From: Verrucomicrobiota bacterium
GTDB taxonomy: Bacteria; Verrucomicrobiota; Verrucomicrobiia; Limisphaerales; UBA9464
Assembly: GCA_017309115.1 (NCBI GenBank)
Contig: JAFLEF010000014.1
Span: 1 to 64,000 of the forward strand
Direction: 5' to 3'
DNA: 64,000 bases
The notes under the pieces were generated by a model. It was not told where the DNA came from, made no database searches, and worked only from the letters and a program-made list of their open reading frames with translations. How positions within the stretch are numbered: the stretch's first letter is position 1; each line of letters opens with the position of its first letter. A program made the translations under genes and the position numbers. Of the stretch, positions 17,282 to 26,558 are shown piece after piece.

Positions 17282-19585
17282 TTACCAAGCTTGGCCTGGA
17301 AGCCCCCGCATTTGCATCGGCTGAAGAAAAATCCAAAACGCGGCGCCATATCCAAGGGTCCAGAGGCCGGCCCATGGCGCCCAGATGCCAAGCCTTCGGG
17401 TTCGCTCGGTTGCCTTGCGCTGGGCAATGCGCCAACTCATCCACAGCGACAACAGATATCCAGCGTCTAGGATCAGGAGCTGGACGGTCGGGAAACCCTC
17501 CCGCCAAGCCAGCGGCAGAGTGATCAGGCCCGTTCCCAGGGGCACGCCCGTGTCCCACGCCAACCGGCCCAGAGCGGGACCGATCAGGGGAACACCGACC
17601 AGCAAATGGAAGCCGTAGTGCGCGACCCACACGGCAAGACCGATCGGCGCGATCGCATACACGAATTCCGGAGTCCACTCCCGCCAGGACGTTCGCTGAC
17701 CCGACTGCATCCGGCGGCTTAGCTCCCCGCCCAGAGCCAAGCCTCCGAGAACCACTCCGCCCACGACGAGATAGAAGAGCGTGATCGGCAGCCACGAATC
17801 GGACAGCCCCCAACTCCCCTGCAGGGCCGCCAGCCACTGGACCACCGGAGCCACCATGACGGCGCTTCCAGCCCAGGCCGCGGCTGCCACAACGGCCACC
17901 AAGACCGCCCAGTCTGGACGACGCTTGTAGCGACCGATTGACGATCGATTCCGATCCTCTGTGGCGTCGCGGGCCGGAAACACTGTTAGGACACCCACGT
18001 TCCCCTGCGGACAGGCCCGCACGCAATCCAGGCAAAAGGTGCACTCCAGGTTGCCCGCCTTGCGCGGCAGGAAGAGCTCCAGTTCGCATCCCCGTTGTGT
18101 CGCGTTGCCTTTGAGACAGTCATGGGTGGTGCAACTGCGGCAGGTCTCGGCATCCTTCACCTTCACTTCCAAAGGCGAGACCAGGGATTGCGCAAAGTTG
18201 AACTGGCCAATCGGACACACGTATTTGCAGAAGCTGGCGCCCTTAAAGAGTCCATCGATCAGGACGGCCGCGACGAAGTAGGCGACCACCAAAGAAGCAG
18301 TGGCGGCCGGGCGATCCCACCATTGAAACGCCTCACTGGCCCAGAAGAAGAGCGCTAACAGAACCACCGCCAGCCATTTGGAACGAAGCGCGCGGGGCCA
18401 GGTCAGCCGTCCCGGCAGAATGCGGCGGCCCCAGTCCCGAACCCACATCATTGGGCAGCTGTAACAAAACACGTTGCCCGCCACGAGGAGTCCGATCACC
18501 AGGAGACCTCGCCAGCCCATCCAAGGAAGAATTCCCGCGAAATTCAAACTGCTGATGGGCGTTCCCCACCAGCCGTCCCACACCACCAACGCCGCCAGCA
18601 ACAGCAACCCGGTTTGCACGACGCGACGAGTGAATGCTGACCGCAGGACCGCTCCCAGTCGTGGGACGCTCAGAAGATCCCAAGCTTCCGCACGGTCCGA
18701 CGATGGTAATGCGCGGATTCGCTGAGGGCGGGGTCGCGTTCGGCGAGCAACCTCGCTGGGACGCACCCCGCGCGGACCGCTCAGCACCTCCACGACGATT
18801 AACACCACCGGTAGCAGAAAAGCCATCGACCCCGGCACCCACATGATGGCTCCCGCCGCCTGTTGATCTGCCAGGGGCGTCAACGACCACACCCGTGGAG
18901 CGGCTGCATAGGTCGGATAGAGCACGTGGTCGTAAAACGAAAAGAAGCCCCCCAGCGCGGTGTTCTGCAGGTCGGCGACCAGCAAATACGGAATCATCGC
19001 CCAACGCGGCCAGATCGGTCGACTCGGCCACGGCTGAATCACCGGGAACCAAAACAGGAGCGCGGTTCCCAGAAAAAACAGATGTTCCAGTTCGTGCCAA
19101 CCCCGGGAACGCAGGGCGAGTTCGTAAAGGACTGGATGATGCCAGGCCAGATTCGAAAGAACGAAGACCGCGCCGGTGAATAGCGGATGCGTGAGTCGAT
19201 GCCCCCATCGGCGGAGTTCCGGCGCGGCAAGGAAGGGTCCTAGAACGTCCCGAGTCACCACCCGGGGCAAACCGCAGAGAATGGGGAGGTAGGGACTTCC
19301 CAGGAGGAGAAGCGGCGGCGCCACCATGGTCAGCAACAGATGCTGCACCATGTGGACTTGCAGCAGGAGATTGGCGAACGCATCCAGCGGCGACACCACG
19401 GCGAAACCCACCACTGTTAATCCACTCAGAAAGGAAACGCAGCGTGCTGAAGTGAACCGCTCGGGAAGCTGCCGATGCAGCCGGCTCCATCCCCGCAGAT
19501 ACACCGCCGCCCCGAGGAACAGCGAGAGCAACGGGAGCGGCGCGAAGTTCCAGGAACCCAGGACCGCTTCGAAGACGGAATTCAC
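17282..19585 (-). CDS. CtaG-like oxidase assembly domain fused to NapH-like polyferredoxin
   Basis: A 767-residue membrane protein from a GTG start. Residues 1-265 look like caa3-oxidase assembly factor CtaG (VHMVQHLLLTMVAPPLLLLG with His78 and His82; many membrane helices). Residues 315-545 look like NapH/CcoG-type iron-sulfur membrane proteins: CYSC (Cys374, Cys377), CKYVCP (Cys453, Cys457), CRSC with Cys482, Cys485, Cys490, and a full [4Fe-4S] motif Cys515-x2-Cys518-x2-Cys521-x3-Cys525-Pro. The C-terminal part adds further helices. It lies directly downstream of the cytochrome b gene. A role in copper delivery to the oxidase with local electron supply is inferred. Confidence 0.87.
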   Translation of the reverse strand: MNSVFEAVLGSWNFAPLPLLSLFLGAAVYLRGWSRLHRQLPERFTSARCVSFLSGLTVVGFAVVSPLDAFANLLLQVHMVQHLLLTMVAPPLLLLGSPYLPILCGLPRVVTRDVLGPFLAAPELRRWGHRLTHPLFTGAVFVLSNLAWHHPVLYELALRSRGWHELEHLFFLGTALLFWFPVIQPWPSRPIWPRWAMIPYLLVADLQNTALGGFFSFYDHVLYPTYAAAPRVWSLTPLADQQAAGAIMWVPGSMAFLLPVVLIVVEVLSGPRGVRPSEVARRTRPRPQRIRALPSSDRAEAWDLLSVPRLGAVLRSAFTRRVVQTGLLLLAALVVWDGWWGTPISSLNFAGILPWMGWRGLLVIGLLVAGNVFCYSCPMMWVRDWGRRILPGRLTWPRALRSKWLAVVLLALFFWASEAFQWWDRPAATASLVVAYFVAAVLIDGLFKGASFCKYVCPIGQFNFAQSLVSPLEVKVKDAETCRSCTTHDCLKGNATQRGCELELFLPRKAGNLECTFCLDCVRACPQGNVGVLTVFPARDATEDRNRSSIGRYKRRPDWAVLVAVVAAAAWAGSAVMVAPVVQWLAALQGSWGLSDSWLPITLFYLVVGGVVLGGLALGGELSRRMQSGQRTSWREWTPEFVYAIAPIGLAVWVAHYGFHLLVGVPLIGPALGRLAWDTGVPLGTGLITLPLAWREGFPTVQLLILDAGYLLSLWMSWRIAQRKATERTRRLGIWAPWAGLWTLGYGAAFWIFLQPMQMRGLPGQAW

Positions 19586-19612
19586 GGTCGCGGCAGGCCG
19601 ATCCGGCGCTGC

Positions 19613-21073
19613 TTACAGAGCGGCTTGCGCGGGAATGGTGGAGTCGCGGACGGGCGGCACGTTGGACGGATGGAGGGTCAGCATGAACGCCACCAACGCT
19701 TCGACTTCGGCCGGTGACAGATTCTTGCCGTAGGCCGGCATGTTGCCGCCGCCTTGAATCACCTGCCGAATGAGCTGATCCCGAGTCAACCGGGTGGCGA
19801 TGCGGGACAAATCAGGCCCGCGCTCGCCGCCAATTCCATCCAGGGAGTGGCAGTTACGGCATTGCTTATACTGAAGGACCAACGCCCCTTGCAGTTCCAG
19901 CGGCGACCGACCCTTTAGAAACGCGGCGGGTGTGGAATCGCTGGTCCAAGCGGTCATTTCCGGCGACCACGGTGAGCGAATGCCTGCCCAGGTCAGGAGG
20001 CTCAACGCCAGCAGCGAGACCACCACGGTGAGCACAGCAATTGGACGCTTACGGGCACTCTTTTCTCCCGTGTTCGAAATGAAGGGGAGCGCGAACAACG
20101 CCAAAGTAGCCACCACCGGGCCCACCAGGAGCACAAAGGTTTCGGTGTAGGGCGGCAGCAAGGCGGCCACCGAGTAAACCCACAGGAAGAAGAAGTCCGG
20201 TTGGGGCGCCGTCTGGATGTAGGTCGGATCCGGAAAGCCCTTGGGACCCTTGGGGCCGAACACCGCAGCACAGGTGAAAATCGCGAACATCACCAACGCC
20301 GAAAAGACCAGATCCTTACTGATCGCCGCCGGCACAAAGGGCACGCCCTCCTTTTTGATGATTGCCTCGTATTCCTGATCGTAGGTCTCGCGCTTCACCA
20401 CCACACCTGGCTTCGGATACTCATTGATACCCTTCGCCAGAACCAACCGCAGGTGCACTCCGATTAGCGCCAGGATCGTCCCGGGCAGAATGAACACGTG
20501 CAGCGTGAAGAAACGCGAGAGGGTCTCACCGGCAATGATCGGGCCGGCAAGCATCAGATGCACCAAATCGGAACCAATGATCGGAACCCGACCCATGATC
20601 GCCGTGCCAATGCCCAGACCCCAATAGGCATCTTGATCGAAGCGCATCACCTGGCCGGTGAAGGCCAATCCCAAGGTGACGAACATCAGCAAAACGCCCG
20701 TAATCCAGGTTAGTTCCCGGGGATACTTGTACGCCCCGAAGAGGAACACCTGCGCCATGTGGAGCATCATGATCCCCACCATGAAATTCGACCCCCAGTA
20801 ATGTAGGGCCCGCAAAAACCAGCCCAACGGTTGCTGATAGGTGAGGTACTCCAGGGTCAAATAGGCCTCATCGGCCGACGGCACGTACACGAACGCCAAA
20901 CACGTTCCCGTGACCAACTGGAGCATCAGGCAGAGCAACGTGCCGCTGCCGAACACGTAGAACCAACTGCCCGAGCTCTTGGGCACATGATGCCCGGCCG
21001 TGGACTCGAACAGCTTGGTCAGATGCAGCCGGTCATCAAACCACTGGGCAATCTGTTGAAGTCTCTTGATCAT
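19613..21073 (-). CDS. Cytochrome b (b6-type) with fused C-terminal cytochrome c
   Basis: The 486-residue protein holds the quinol-oxidising cytochrome b core and a heme c tail. Heme b ligands are His91/His105 and His192/His207; the 14 and 15 spacing is the b6f pattern, while bc1 has 14 and 14. The Qo-site motif usually PEWY reads PDFF (292-295). After about eight helices, residues 385-470 form a cytochrome c domain with CRNCH (405-409) and a distal MPAYG. It lies between the Rieske and CtaG-like genes and should reduce the downstream caa3 oxidase, possibly through its own heme c. Confidence 0.94.
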   Translation of the reverse strand: MIKRLQQIAQWFDDRLHLTKLFESTAGHHVPKSSGSWFYVFGSGTLLCLMLQLVTGTCLAFVYVPSADEAYLTLEYLTYQQPLGWFLRALHYWGSNFMVGIMMLHMAQVFLFGAYKYPRELTWITGVLLMFVTLGLAFTGQVMRFDQDAYWGLGIGTAIMGRVPIIGSDLVHLMLAGPIIAGETLSRFFTLHVFILPGTILALIGVHLRLVLAKGINEYPKPGVVVKRETYDQEYEAIIKKEGVPFVPAAISKDLVFSALVMFAIFTCAAVFGPKGPKGFPDPTYIQTAPQPDFFFLWVYSVAALLPPYTETFVLLVGPVVATLALFALPFISNTGEKSARKRPIAVLTVVVSLLALSLLTWAGIRSPWSPEMTAWTSDSTPAAFLKGRSPLELQGALVLQYKQCRNCHSLDGIGGERGPDLSRIATRLTRDQLIRQVIQGGGNMPAYGKNLSPAEVEALVAFMLTLHPSNVPPVRDSTIPAQAAL

Positions 21074-21089
21074 GGCGGCGGAGTTCCGG

Positions 21090-21647
21090 TCAGGACTTCG
21101 ACAACGGTTGCGCCAGCGTGGGAATGAACCCGCCCTTCACCAGCAGTTTGCCCTCTTCCACCTTGTATTCGTATTCGAAGAGTCCCCGCGGCGGCGGACC
21201 GGAGGCGCGGGAGCCATCCTCGTAGTAGGCGCCACCGTGGCACGGACACAGGAACAACCGCGACTGTTCGAACCAGCGAACCGGACACCCGAGGTGGGCG
21301 CAGTTGATGGCGAAGACCTGGAACTTCCCGCCTTCCATGCTGCGAACCCAACACGGAATATCCCCGGTTTTACCATCCCAAGGTCGGGTGATGGGATTGC
21401 GGTAAGTCGCGAGGCGGGTCGTTCCCGCCGGGAACTGGTCCAGCGCCCCCAAAGGAATCCACTGTCCCGGCGCCTGCCGTCGAAAGCTGGAGAAGACGTA
21501 GCCAATAATCGGAACCGCCAGCAACGAGCCGGCGACCACGTTGATGCCAATGCCCAGTTTGAAAAAGAAGCCGCGGCGGGAAGTGCCTTCGCAGGCGCAC
21601 GGCTTGGTGGGAGTGGAAGGAGATTTGGGCTTCATGTCGGTACTCAC
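21090..21647 (-). CDS. Rieske iron-sulfur protein
   Basis: A 185-residue Rieske subunit. Box 1 is Cys116-Ala-His118-Leu-Gly-Cys121 and box 2 Cys134-Pro-Cys136-His137, giving two Cys and two His ligands plus a disulfide. A twin-arginine anchor SRRGFFFK precedes a membrane helix near residue 31-51. The GTG start at 21647 overlaps the stop codon of the diheme cytochrome gene (GTGA), supporting that start and translational coupling. An unusual CACEG (Cys17, Cys19) stands before the Tat motif. The cytochrome b gene follows 16 bases later. Confidence 0.95.
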   Translation of the reverse strand: MSTDMKPKSPSTPTKPCACEGTSRRGFFFKLGIGINVVAGSLLAVPIIGYVFSSFRRQAPGQWIPLGALDQFPAGTTRLATYRNPITRPWDGKTGDIPCWVRSMEGGKFQVFAINCAHLGCPVRWFEQSRLFLCPCHGGAYYEDGSRASGPPPRGLFEYEYKVEEGKLLVKGGFIPTLAQPLSKS

Positions 21648-22345
21648 TTCTTCCGATGGGAAATCAACCAGGCCACCACGTCGGAGACTTCGGTGTCCGT
21701 CATCGGACGTCCCGAAACGTATCCCCGCCAGTCCGGCATGCCGAGATCAACTCGGCCGACGACCACCGCGGTGCGCAGAGCTTGGTCGCTCACCAGGGCG
21801 AGATAGTTCGGATCAACCACGGAACCTCCGGTTGGCCCACCCTTCCCGTCCTTCCCGTGGCATTTCGCGCAGAAAGTTTGGAAGGCCACCGCACCTCGTT
21901 GGACGTCACCCGGAGCCGCCCGGTACGGCGGCAACCGCAAGGTGGCGCGGTCACTCTCGGCGCCGGCCAACAAGTTCTGCACCAAGATATCGATCTGCGC
22001 GTCGGTCAAAAGTCCCCCAGCCGATTGGGCAAAGGCGGGCATGGTGGTGCCCGGGACGCCTTGGGCGATTACCTGTCGGAAGATCTTGGGATCTACGAAC
22101 GCGCGATAGACGGGATCGTTCAGTGGACGGGCCGCTGCCATGCGACCATCCCGAGAATGGCATCCGGCACACTGTGTTTGGTACAGGTTCGCGAAATCCG
22201 TGATGGCGGTATCCGGTTGCCAACGCTCGGCGGGTTTGGGCTTGCCTGGCATCCAGTCACACCCGGAGACCAGCGTCAGCAGACCAACCAAAGCGGTCGC
22301 CTGGCGAAGTTGCTGGCCCCAGTTTTCCCGGCAGAAGAACCTCAT
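21644..22345 (-). CDS. Diheme cytochrome c lipoprotein
   Basis: This 233-residue protein has a lipoprotein signal ending LVSGC (Cys29) and two heme c sites, CAGCH (59-63) and CAKCH (159-163), each followed by a methionine-bearing segment (MPAF near 102; MPDW near the end). It is probably anchored at the periplasmic face and moves electrons from the Rieske/cytochrome b part to the CuA/heme c of oxidase subunit II. ATGA overlaps couple it to the gene upstream (22345-22342) and GTGA to the Rieske gene downstream. Confidence 0.93.
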   Translation of the reverse strand: MRFFCRENWGQQLRQATALVGLLTLVSGCDWMPGKPKPAERWQPDTAITDFANLYQTQCAGCHSRDGRMAAARPLNDPVYRAFVDPKIFRQVIAQGVPGTTMPAFAQSAGGLLTDAQIDILVQNLLAGAESDRATLRLPPYRAAPGDVQRGAVAFQTFCAKCHGKDGKGGPTGGSVVDPNYLALVSDQALRTAVVVGRVDLGMPDWRGYVSGRPMTDTEVSDVVAWLISHRKK

Positions 22346-23184
22346 TCGCGTTCCTCCTGGGATTCAATTCCGATTCGCGCCGCCAAGGGCCAAGTCTGGC
22401 GCGTCTCAATCCGCTCCGACCGAGCGACCACATATCCGGTCACCATGCCAAAGGCGATCTGACACACCACAAACCACGGCCAATCCACGCGACCCGCCAA
22501 CGCCGGGTTGATGAACTTGCTGGTGCCGTAAAACAGCCCGGTCCAGAAGAGCGGCAGAACAATGCCTGCCCACAACCACCCGCGACGGGGAAACATCGGC
22601 ACCATCACCGCATAAACAAAGCCCACCAGCAGCGACACCACGCCATGCGCGAAAATTCCGACGGCCAGGCCGGTCGAACTGAAAGCCCGCAACTGCTCGG
22701 TGGTCGCTGTCGCCAAAGTCGGCACCGCGGCGGCCGACAGTAGATTGATCGGGTACCACAGGCTGCCGTGGCGAATAAGGCCGTAGCCCAGAGCCAGAAC
22801 AGCCATGACGGCACCGCCCGCAATTCCCGCCTTCAGTCCCGAGGAGTAAGGATGGATCTCCGCTGGGACTCTGACCCGGTGCCCGGCTTGACCGAGCTTC
22901 AAGTGCTCCACCCGTCCGGCGGCCACTTGAACCGGTTGGGCGCGTTCGGACGGGGGCACGACCGGAACGTGCTCATGCCGATCGGCCGGCAACACATCCC
23001 GCCACCAGCCCACAGCCCCGACCAAGGCCACCACCAACCCCACCACGCTCACCGCCAGATTAGTCACCAAGCCCGTCACCAGCAGGGTAATCCCGAACGC
23101 GGTGACCATCGGCCACATCGTCGGCGCCGGCAGCGCAATGTGCGTCGGCGTTTCCGAGCTGGGTTTGGTTTCGTTTCCGGGCAT
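22342..23184 (-). CDS. Multi-pass membrane protein of the oxidase cluster
   Basis: A 280-residue protein with an N-terminal helix pair (about 25-65) resembling small oxidase subunit IV proteins, a polar charged stretch (70-115), and four to five further helices (about 117-255). No cofactor motif is visible. It sits between ctaE and the diheme cytochrome gene and overlaps the latter by four bases, so a structural role in a bc-caa3 assembly is likely by context. I do not recognise a named family for the C-terminal half. Confidence 0.7.
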   Translation of the reverse strand: MPGNETKPSSETPTHIALPAPTMWPMVTAFGITLLVTGLVTNLAVSVVGLVVALVGAVGWWRDVLPADRHEHVPVVPPSERAQPVQVAAGRVEHLKLGQAGHRVRVPAEIHPYSSGLKAGIAGGAVMAVLALGYGLIRHGSLWYPINLLSAAAVPTLATATTEQLRAFSSTGLAVGIFAHGVVSLLVGFVYAVMVPMFPRRGWLWAGIVLPLFWTGLFYGTSKFINPALAGRVDWPWFVVCQIAFGMVTGYVVARSERIETRQTWPLAARIGIESQEERE

Positions 23185-23214
23185 GGGAAGAAGGTCAGTC
23201 GAACGGGAATTGGG

Positions 23215-23811
23215 TCAGCGTCCCAAAATGTAAACCACCGTGAACACGACAATCCAAATCGCGTCCACGAAGTGCCAATACCACGACAGCATTTCCACCC
23301 GCTCGTGTTGTTCCGGGCCAACCCAGTTCGCCAGACTGAGGACCCAGACCAAGCTGAGCAGGAGCAGGCCGATCACCACGTGACTGGCGTGGAGCCCAAC
23401 CAGCGAGTAGTAGGTGCTGCCCGCGAGGTTGCTGCTGATTGTGAACTGGTCGTGGGTAATCAGGCGCTTCCATTCCAGCGCCGTCGCTCCCAGGAAGAAG
23501 ACGCCGAGGGCGATGGTAACAAACAGCATCAGCTTGAACCGACCCAGATTCCCCCGCAGGAATGCGCGTTCCGCCAGCACCACCGTCACGCTGCTGGACA
23601 ACAGCGCCACCGACGCCAGCCAGGGCGGGCTGAGAATATCCTTGGGATACGGACCATTCAGGCTCTTCCCCAGATAGAACAGATACGCCACCACGAAAAT
23701 GGTGAACAAGGCCGACTCCGTCGCGAGTAGGCAGATCAGGCCCACCTTGCGCTTGGAGGGAAGCTTCCATTCCGCCGCAGCGGAAATCGTCGGTGAAGAT
23801 GCCGCAGCCAT
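23215..23811 (-). CDS. ctaE: Cytochrome c oxidase subunit III
   Basis: The 198-residue product has five hydrophobic segments and typical subunit III landmarks: a conserved start of helix ATESALFTIFVVAYLFYLG, the GLHASHVVIGLLLL helix with paired histidines, and the final WYWHFVDAIWIVVFTVVY. It is the shorter bacterial form. The ATG at 23811 is two bases before the end of ctaD, and longer readings upstream lie inside ctaD in the wrong frame. Part of the ctaC-ctaD-ctaE block. Confidence 0.95.
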   Translation of the reverse strand: MAAASSPTISAAAEWKLPSKRKVGLICLLATESALFTIFVVAYLFYLGKSLNGPYPKDILSPPWLASVALLSSSVTVVLAERAFLRGNLGRFKLMLFVTIALGVFFLGATALEWKRLITHDQFTISSNLAGSTYYSLVGLHASHVVIGLLLLSLVWVLSLANWVGPEQHERVEMLSWYWHFVDAIWIVVFTVVYILGR

Positions 23812-23812
23812 G

Positions 23813-25501
23813 TTATTCGTATTTCCAGTCGGGATCCGTCGGGTGTTTGAGATCCCACAGCGGGCGCCGGCTCCGGACCTCCGGGAGCACTTCGAAGTTG
23901 TACGGCGGCGGAGGCGACGTCGTGGACCATTCGAGAGTCCAGGCATCCCAGGGATCATCCCCCGCCTTCTTTCCCTTCCACAGCGACCACAGAATGTTGC
24001 CCACGAAGAAGAGAATGCCGACAGCCTGGAAGATCACACCAATGCTCGCCAGCAGGTTCCAGACATCCCAGCCACGACCGACGTCGTAGGTGTAGATGCG
24101 GCGGGGCATACCCAGAATTCCGGCGATGTGCAGCGGTCCGAAGGTGAGGTTGAAGCCGATCAGGAACACCCAGAAATGCCACTTGCCCAACTTCTCGCTC
24201 AGCAATTTGCCGGTGGCCTTGGGGAACCAGTAATAGATCGCCCCAAAAATTGTGAAGAGCAGACCGCCAATCAGCACGTAGTGAAAATGCGCGACGACGA
24301 AGTACGAGTCGCTCAACTGCCAGTCGAAGGGCGCGACCGCCAGCATGATTCCGGTCAGTCCGGCACAGAGGAATTGGAAAAGGAACGCCACGCAGAAAAG
24401 CATCGGCGTTTTGAAGCGAATCTTTCCGCCCCACATCGTGCCCAGCCAATTGAACAGTTTGATCCCCGTGGGAATGCCGACCAGCATGGTCGACGTCGCA
24501 AAGAACGTGTTGCTCATCGCGCTCATGCCAATGGTGAACATGTGATGCGCCCACACGCCCAAACTGATGAACCCAATCATCACCGAGGCACCCACCATCA
24601 CGGCATATCCGAAGATCGGCTTTCGCGAAAACACCGGGATGATTTCCGTCGCCACCGCGAACCCCGGCAGGATCAGCACATAGACTTCCGGATGTCCGAA
24701 GATCCAGAAGAAGTGCTGCCACAACACCGCCGAACCGCCGGCCTGAGTATCGAAGAACTTCGCTCCCAGAAAACGGTCCAGCAGCAACATGATCTGCGCC
24801 GCGGTCAGCGGGGGGAGAACGATCACGATGAGGTAGGCCACCACCAGGACGATCCAGACAAACATCGGCATCTTCATCAGGGTCATGCCGCGGCAGCGCA
24901 TGGTAATGACCGTCACAATCACGTTGATCGCCGACGCAATGCTGCCAATGCCGGAGATCATGATGCTCAGAATCCAATAGTCGGTGCTGTGTCCCCGGGA
25001 GAATGCTTTTCCCGTTAAGGGCGAATAGGCAAACCAACCGACATCCGGGGCGCTGCCCGCTCCGGATAATCCCGGTGCCGCCAGATAACTGAAATACAAC
25101 AAGCCCCCGCCGAAGAGAAAGATCCAGAAGCCAAAGGCATTCAGCCGCGGAAACGCCATGTCCCGGGCGCCAATCATGAGCGGGACCAGATAATTCATCA
25201 GCCCGGCAATGATCGGCATGCCCACCAGGAACACCATCGCCGTGCCGTGCATGGTGAACATCCGATTGAACATCTGCGGCGGCAGAAAATCGTTGTTCGG
25301 AAAGGCCAGTTGAACGCGGATCAAGGCCGCCATGCAGCCGGAGATCACGAAGAACAACAGGCCGGCCATGATGTACATCAGACCCAGCCGCTTGTGATCC
25401 GTCGTGGTCACCCACTCGTGGAGGATCGAGGGAATGGAGGGTCGTTCCGCTGCTGCCGCCTGAGGAATGGGAACCGCGGGATTGAGGCTGGAGGCGGGCA
25501 T
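23813..25501 (-). CDS. ctaD: Cytochrome c oxidase subunit I (A1-type heme-copper oxidase)
   Basis: The 562-residue catalytic subunit binds heme a, heme a3 and CuB and reduces oxygen while pumping protons. Visible motifs are the heme a ligand region MFTMHGTAMVF, the CuB/cross-link motif GHPEVYVLILPGF with the A1-type glutamate, the CuB histidine pair in GVWAHHMFT, and HFHYVLIG near the heme a3/heme a histidines. About twelve helices are present. It is preceded by ctaC and followed immediately by ctaE. Confidence 0.98.
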   Translation of the reverse strand: MPASSLNPAVPIPQAAAAERPSIPSILHEWVTTTDHKRLGLMYIMAGLLFFVISGCMAALIRVQLAFPNNDFLPPQMFNRMFTMHGTAMVFLVGMPIIAGLMNYLVPLMIGARDMAFPRLNAFGFWIFLFGGGLLYFSYLAAPGLSGAGSAPDVGWFAYSPLTGKAFSRGHSTDYWILSIMISGIGSIASAINVIVTVITMRCRGMTLMKMPMFVWIVLVVAYLIVIVLPPLTAAQIMLLLDRFLGAKFFDTQAGGSAVLWQHFFWIFGHPEVYVLILPGFAVATEIIPVFSRKPIFGYAVMVGASVMIGFISLGVWAHHMFTIGMSAMSNTFFATSTMLVGIPTGIKLFNWLGTMWGGKIRFKTPMLFCVAFLFQFLCAGLTGIMLAVAPFDWQLSDSYFVVAHFHYVLIGGLLFTIFGAIYYWFPKATGKLLSEKLGKWHFWVFLIGFNLTFGPLHIAGILGMPRRIYTYDVGRGWDVWNLLASIGVIFQAVGILFFVGNILWSLWKGKKAGDDPWDAWTLEWSTTSPPPPYNFEVLPEVRSRRPLWDLKHPTDPDWKYE

Positions 25502-25511
25502 GGGACTCCGA

Positions 25512-26558
25512 TTACTTCAAGGTGAGGAGATAGGCGACAATCTTCTCCACTTCCGCCGGGTTGAGCTGCATGTCGGGCATCAGACAGCCCGGTTTGATCG
25601 TGTGCGGATTCTGGACCCATAGCCGCAGATTCTCCGGGGTATTCGACGCCGCGCCGGCCGCCAAAGTGGAGCGGGACATCAGCCGGGTGAGATCCGGGCC
25701 AAACACGCCTTCCGCCGCTGTCCCGGAAATCCGGTGGCAGTTCACGCAGGAGGTATTGAAGAAGAGATCGCGGCCCGCCTGCGCCGACGAATCCTGGACC
25801 ACCGGGGCCTTCTGCGAAGCAATCCAGCGGGCGAATTCCTCCGGCGTTTCCACCACCACGCGCAGCAGCATCTTGGCGTGCTGCGTGCCGCAGTATTCGG
25901 CGCAATTCCCGAGAAAGGTTCCGGTTTGATACGGCTCGACCCACATATCGTTGGCCCGATTCGGAATCAGGTCGGTCTTGCCCGCCAATTGCGGCACCCA
26001 AAAGCTGTGAATGACATCAGCGGACTCCAGTCGCAGCGCGGTCGGACGCCGCTGGTCGCGGGAACTGACGGGAATGTGCAGCTCGTTGGCCGTGATGACG
26101 CCGTGATCGGGATAGTGAATCTCCCACCACCATTGATGTCCCACAACGCGAACCTTGAGGGAGTCTTCCGGTAACGGGTGGTTCTGGACATCCGCAGTGG
26201 TCCGAGCCGTAACCAGCACCAGCACGAACACAATGAGGATCGGAATCGCCGTCCAAGCCATTTCGAGCTGATTGCTGCCGTAAATCTGGGGTGGCTCCGT
26301 TCCCTCGTCACCGGGCCGACTGCGGAACTTGACCACCGCATAGGCCAGCAGACTTCCGACCACGAGAAAGATCCCGGCGCAGACCAGCAGCGCGAGCAGG
26401 GAAATCTCGTAAACCGCCTCCGCCGGCGCCGAGAGCGGTTTGAAAATGTTGGCAATGGAATGAACCTGCGCCGAGTCGGCTCCAAAGGCCCAACTACCCG
26501 TCCCTCCCGCGACGACCAGTCCGAGTCTCTTGAGCTTGCTGATTCTGGCTGGGTTCAC
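25512..26558 (-). CDS. ctaC: Cytochrome c oxidase subunit II with fused cytochrome c (caa3 type)
   Basis: The protein has a signal-like start, two membrane helices, a cupredoxin domain with the CuA motif CAEYCGTQHAKM, and a C-terminal cytochrome c domain with CVNCH and a late MPDM. This layout defines caa3 oxidases, which take electrons through the fused heme. The quinol-side WWWEIHYP stretch is present. I prefer the GTG at 26558 because the region before it is basic and lacks protein character; ATG starts at 26648 or 26678 in the same frame are possible. First gene of the respiratory series, divergent from the glycosidase gene. Confidence 0.94.
   Translation of the reverse strand: MNPARISKLKRLGLVVAGGTGSWAFGADSAQVHSIANIFKPLSAPAEAVYEISLLALLVCAGIFLVVGSLLAYAVVKFRSRPGDEGTEPPQIYGSNQLEMAWTAIPILIVFVLVLVTARTTADVQNHPLPEDSLKVRVVGHQWWWEIHYPDHGVITANELHIPVSSRDQRRPTALRLESADVIHSFWVPQLAGKTDLIPNRANDMWVEPYQTGTFLGNCAEYCGTQHAKMLLRVVVETPEEFARWIASQKAPVVQDSSAQAGRDLFFNTSCVNCHRISGTAAEGVFGPDLTRLMSRSTLAAGAASNTPENLRLWVQNPHTIKPGCLMPDMQLNPAEVEKIVAYLLTLK

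Noticed and set aside
23699-25018. Plus-strand reading frame of 439 codons
   Set aside because: It is the antisense of ctaD, which is unmistakable; its composition (His, Asp, Gln, Arg) is that of a shadow frame.
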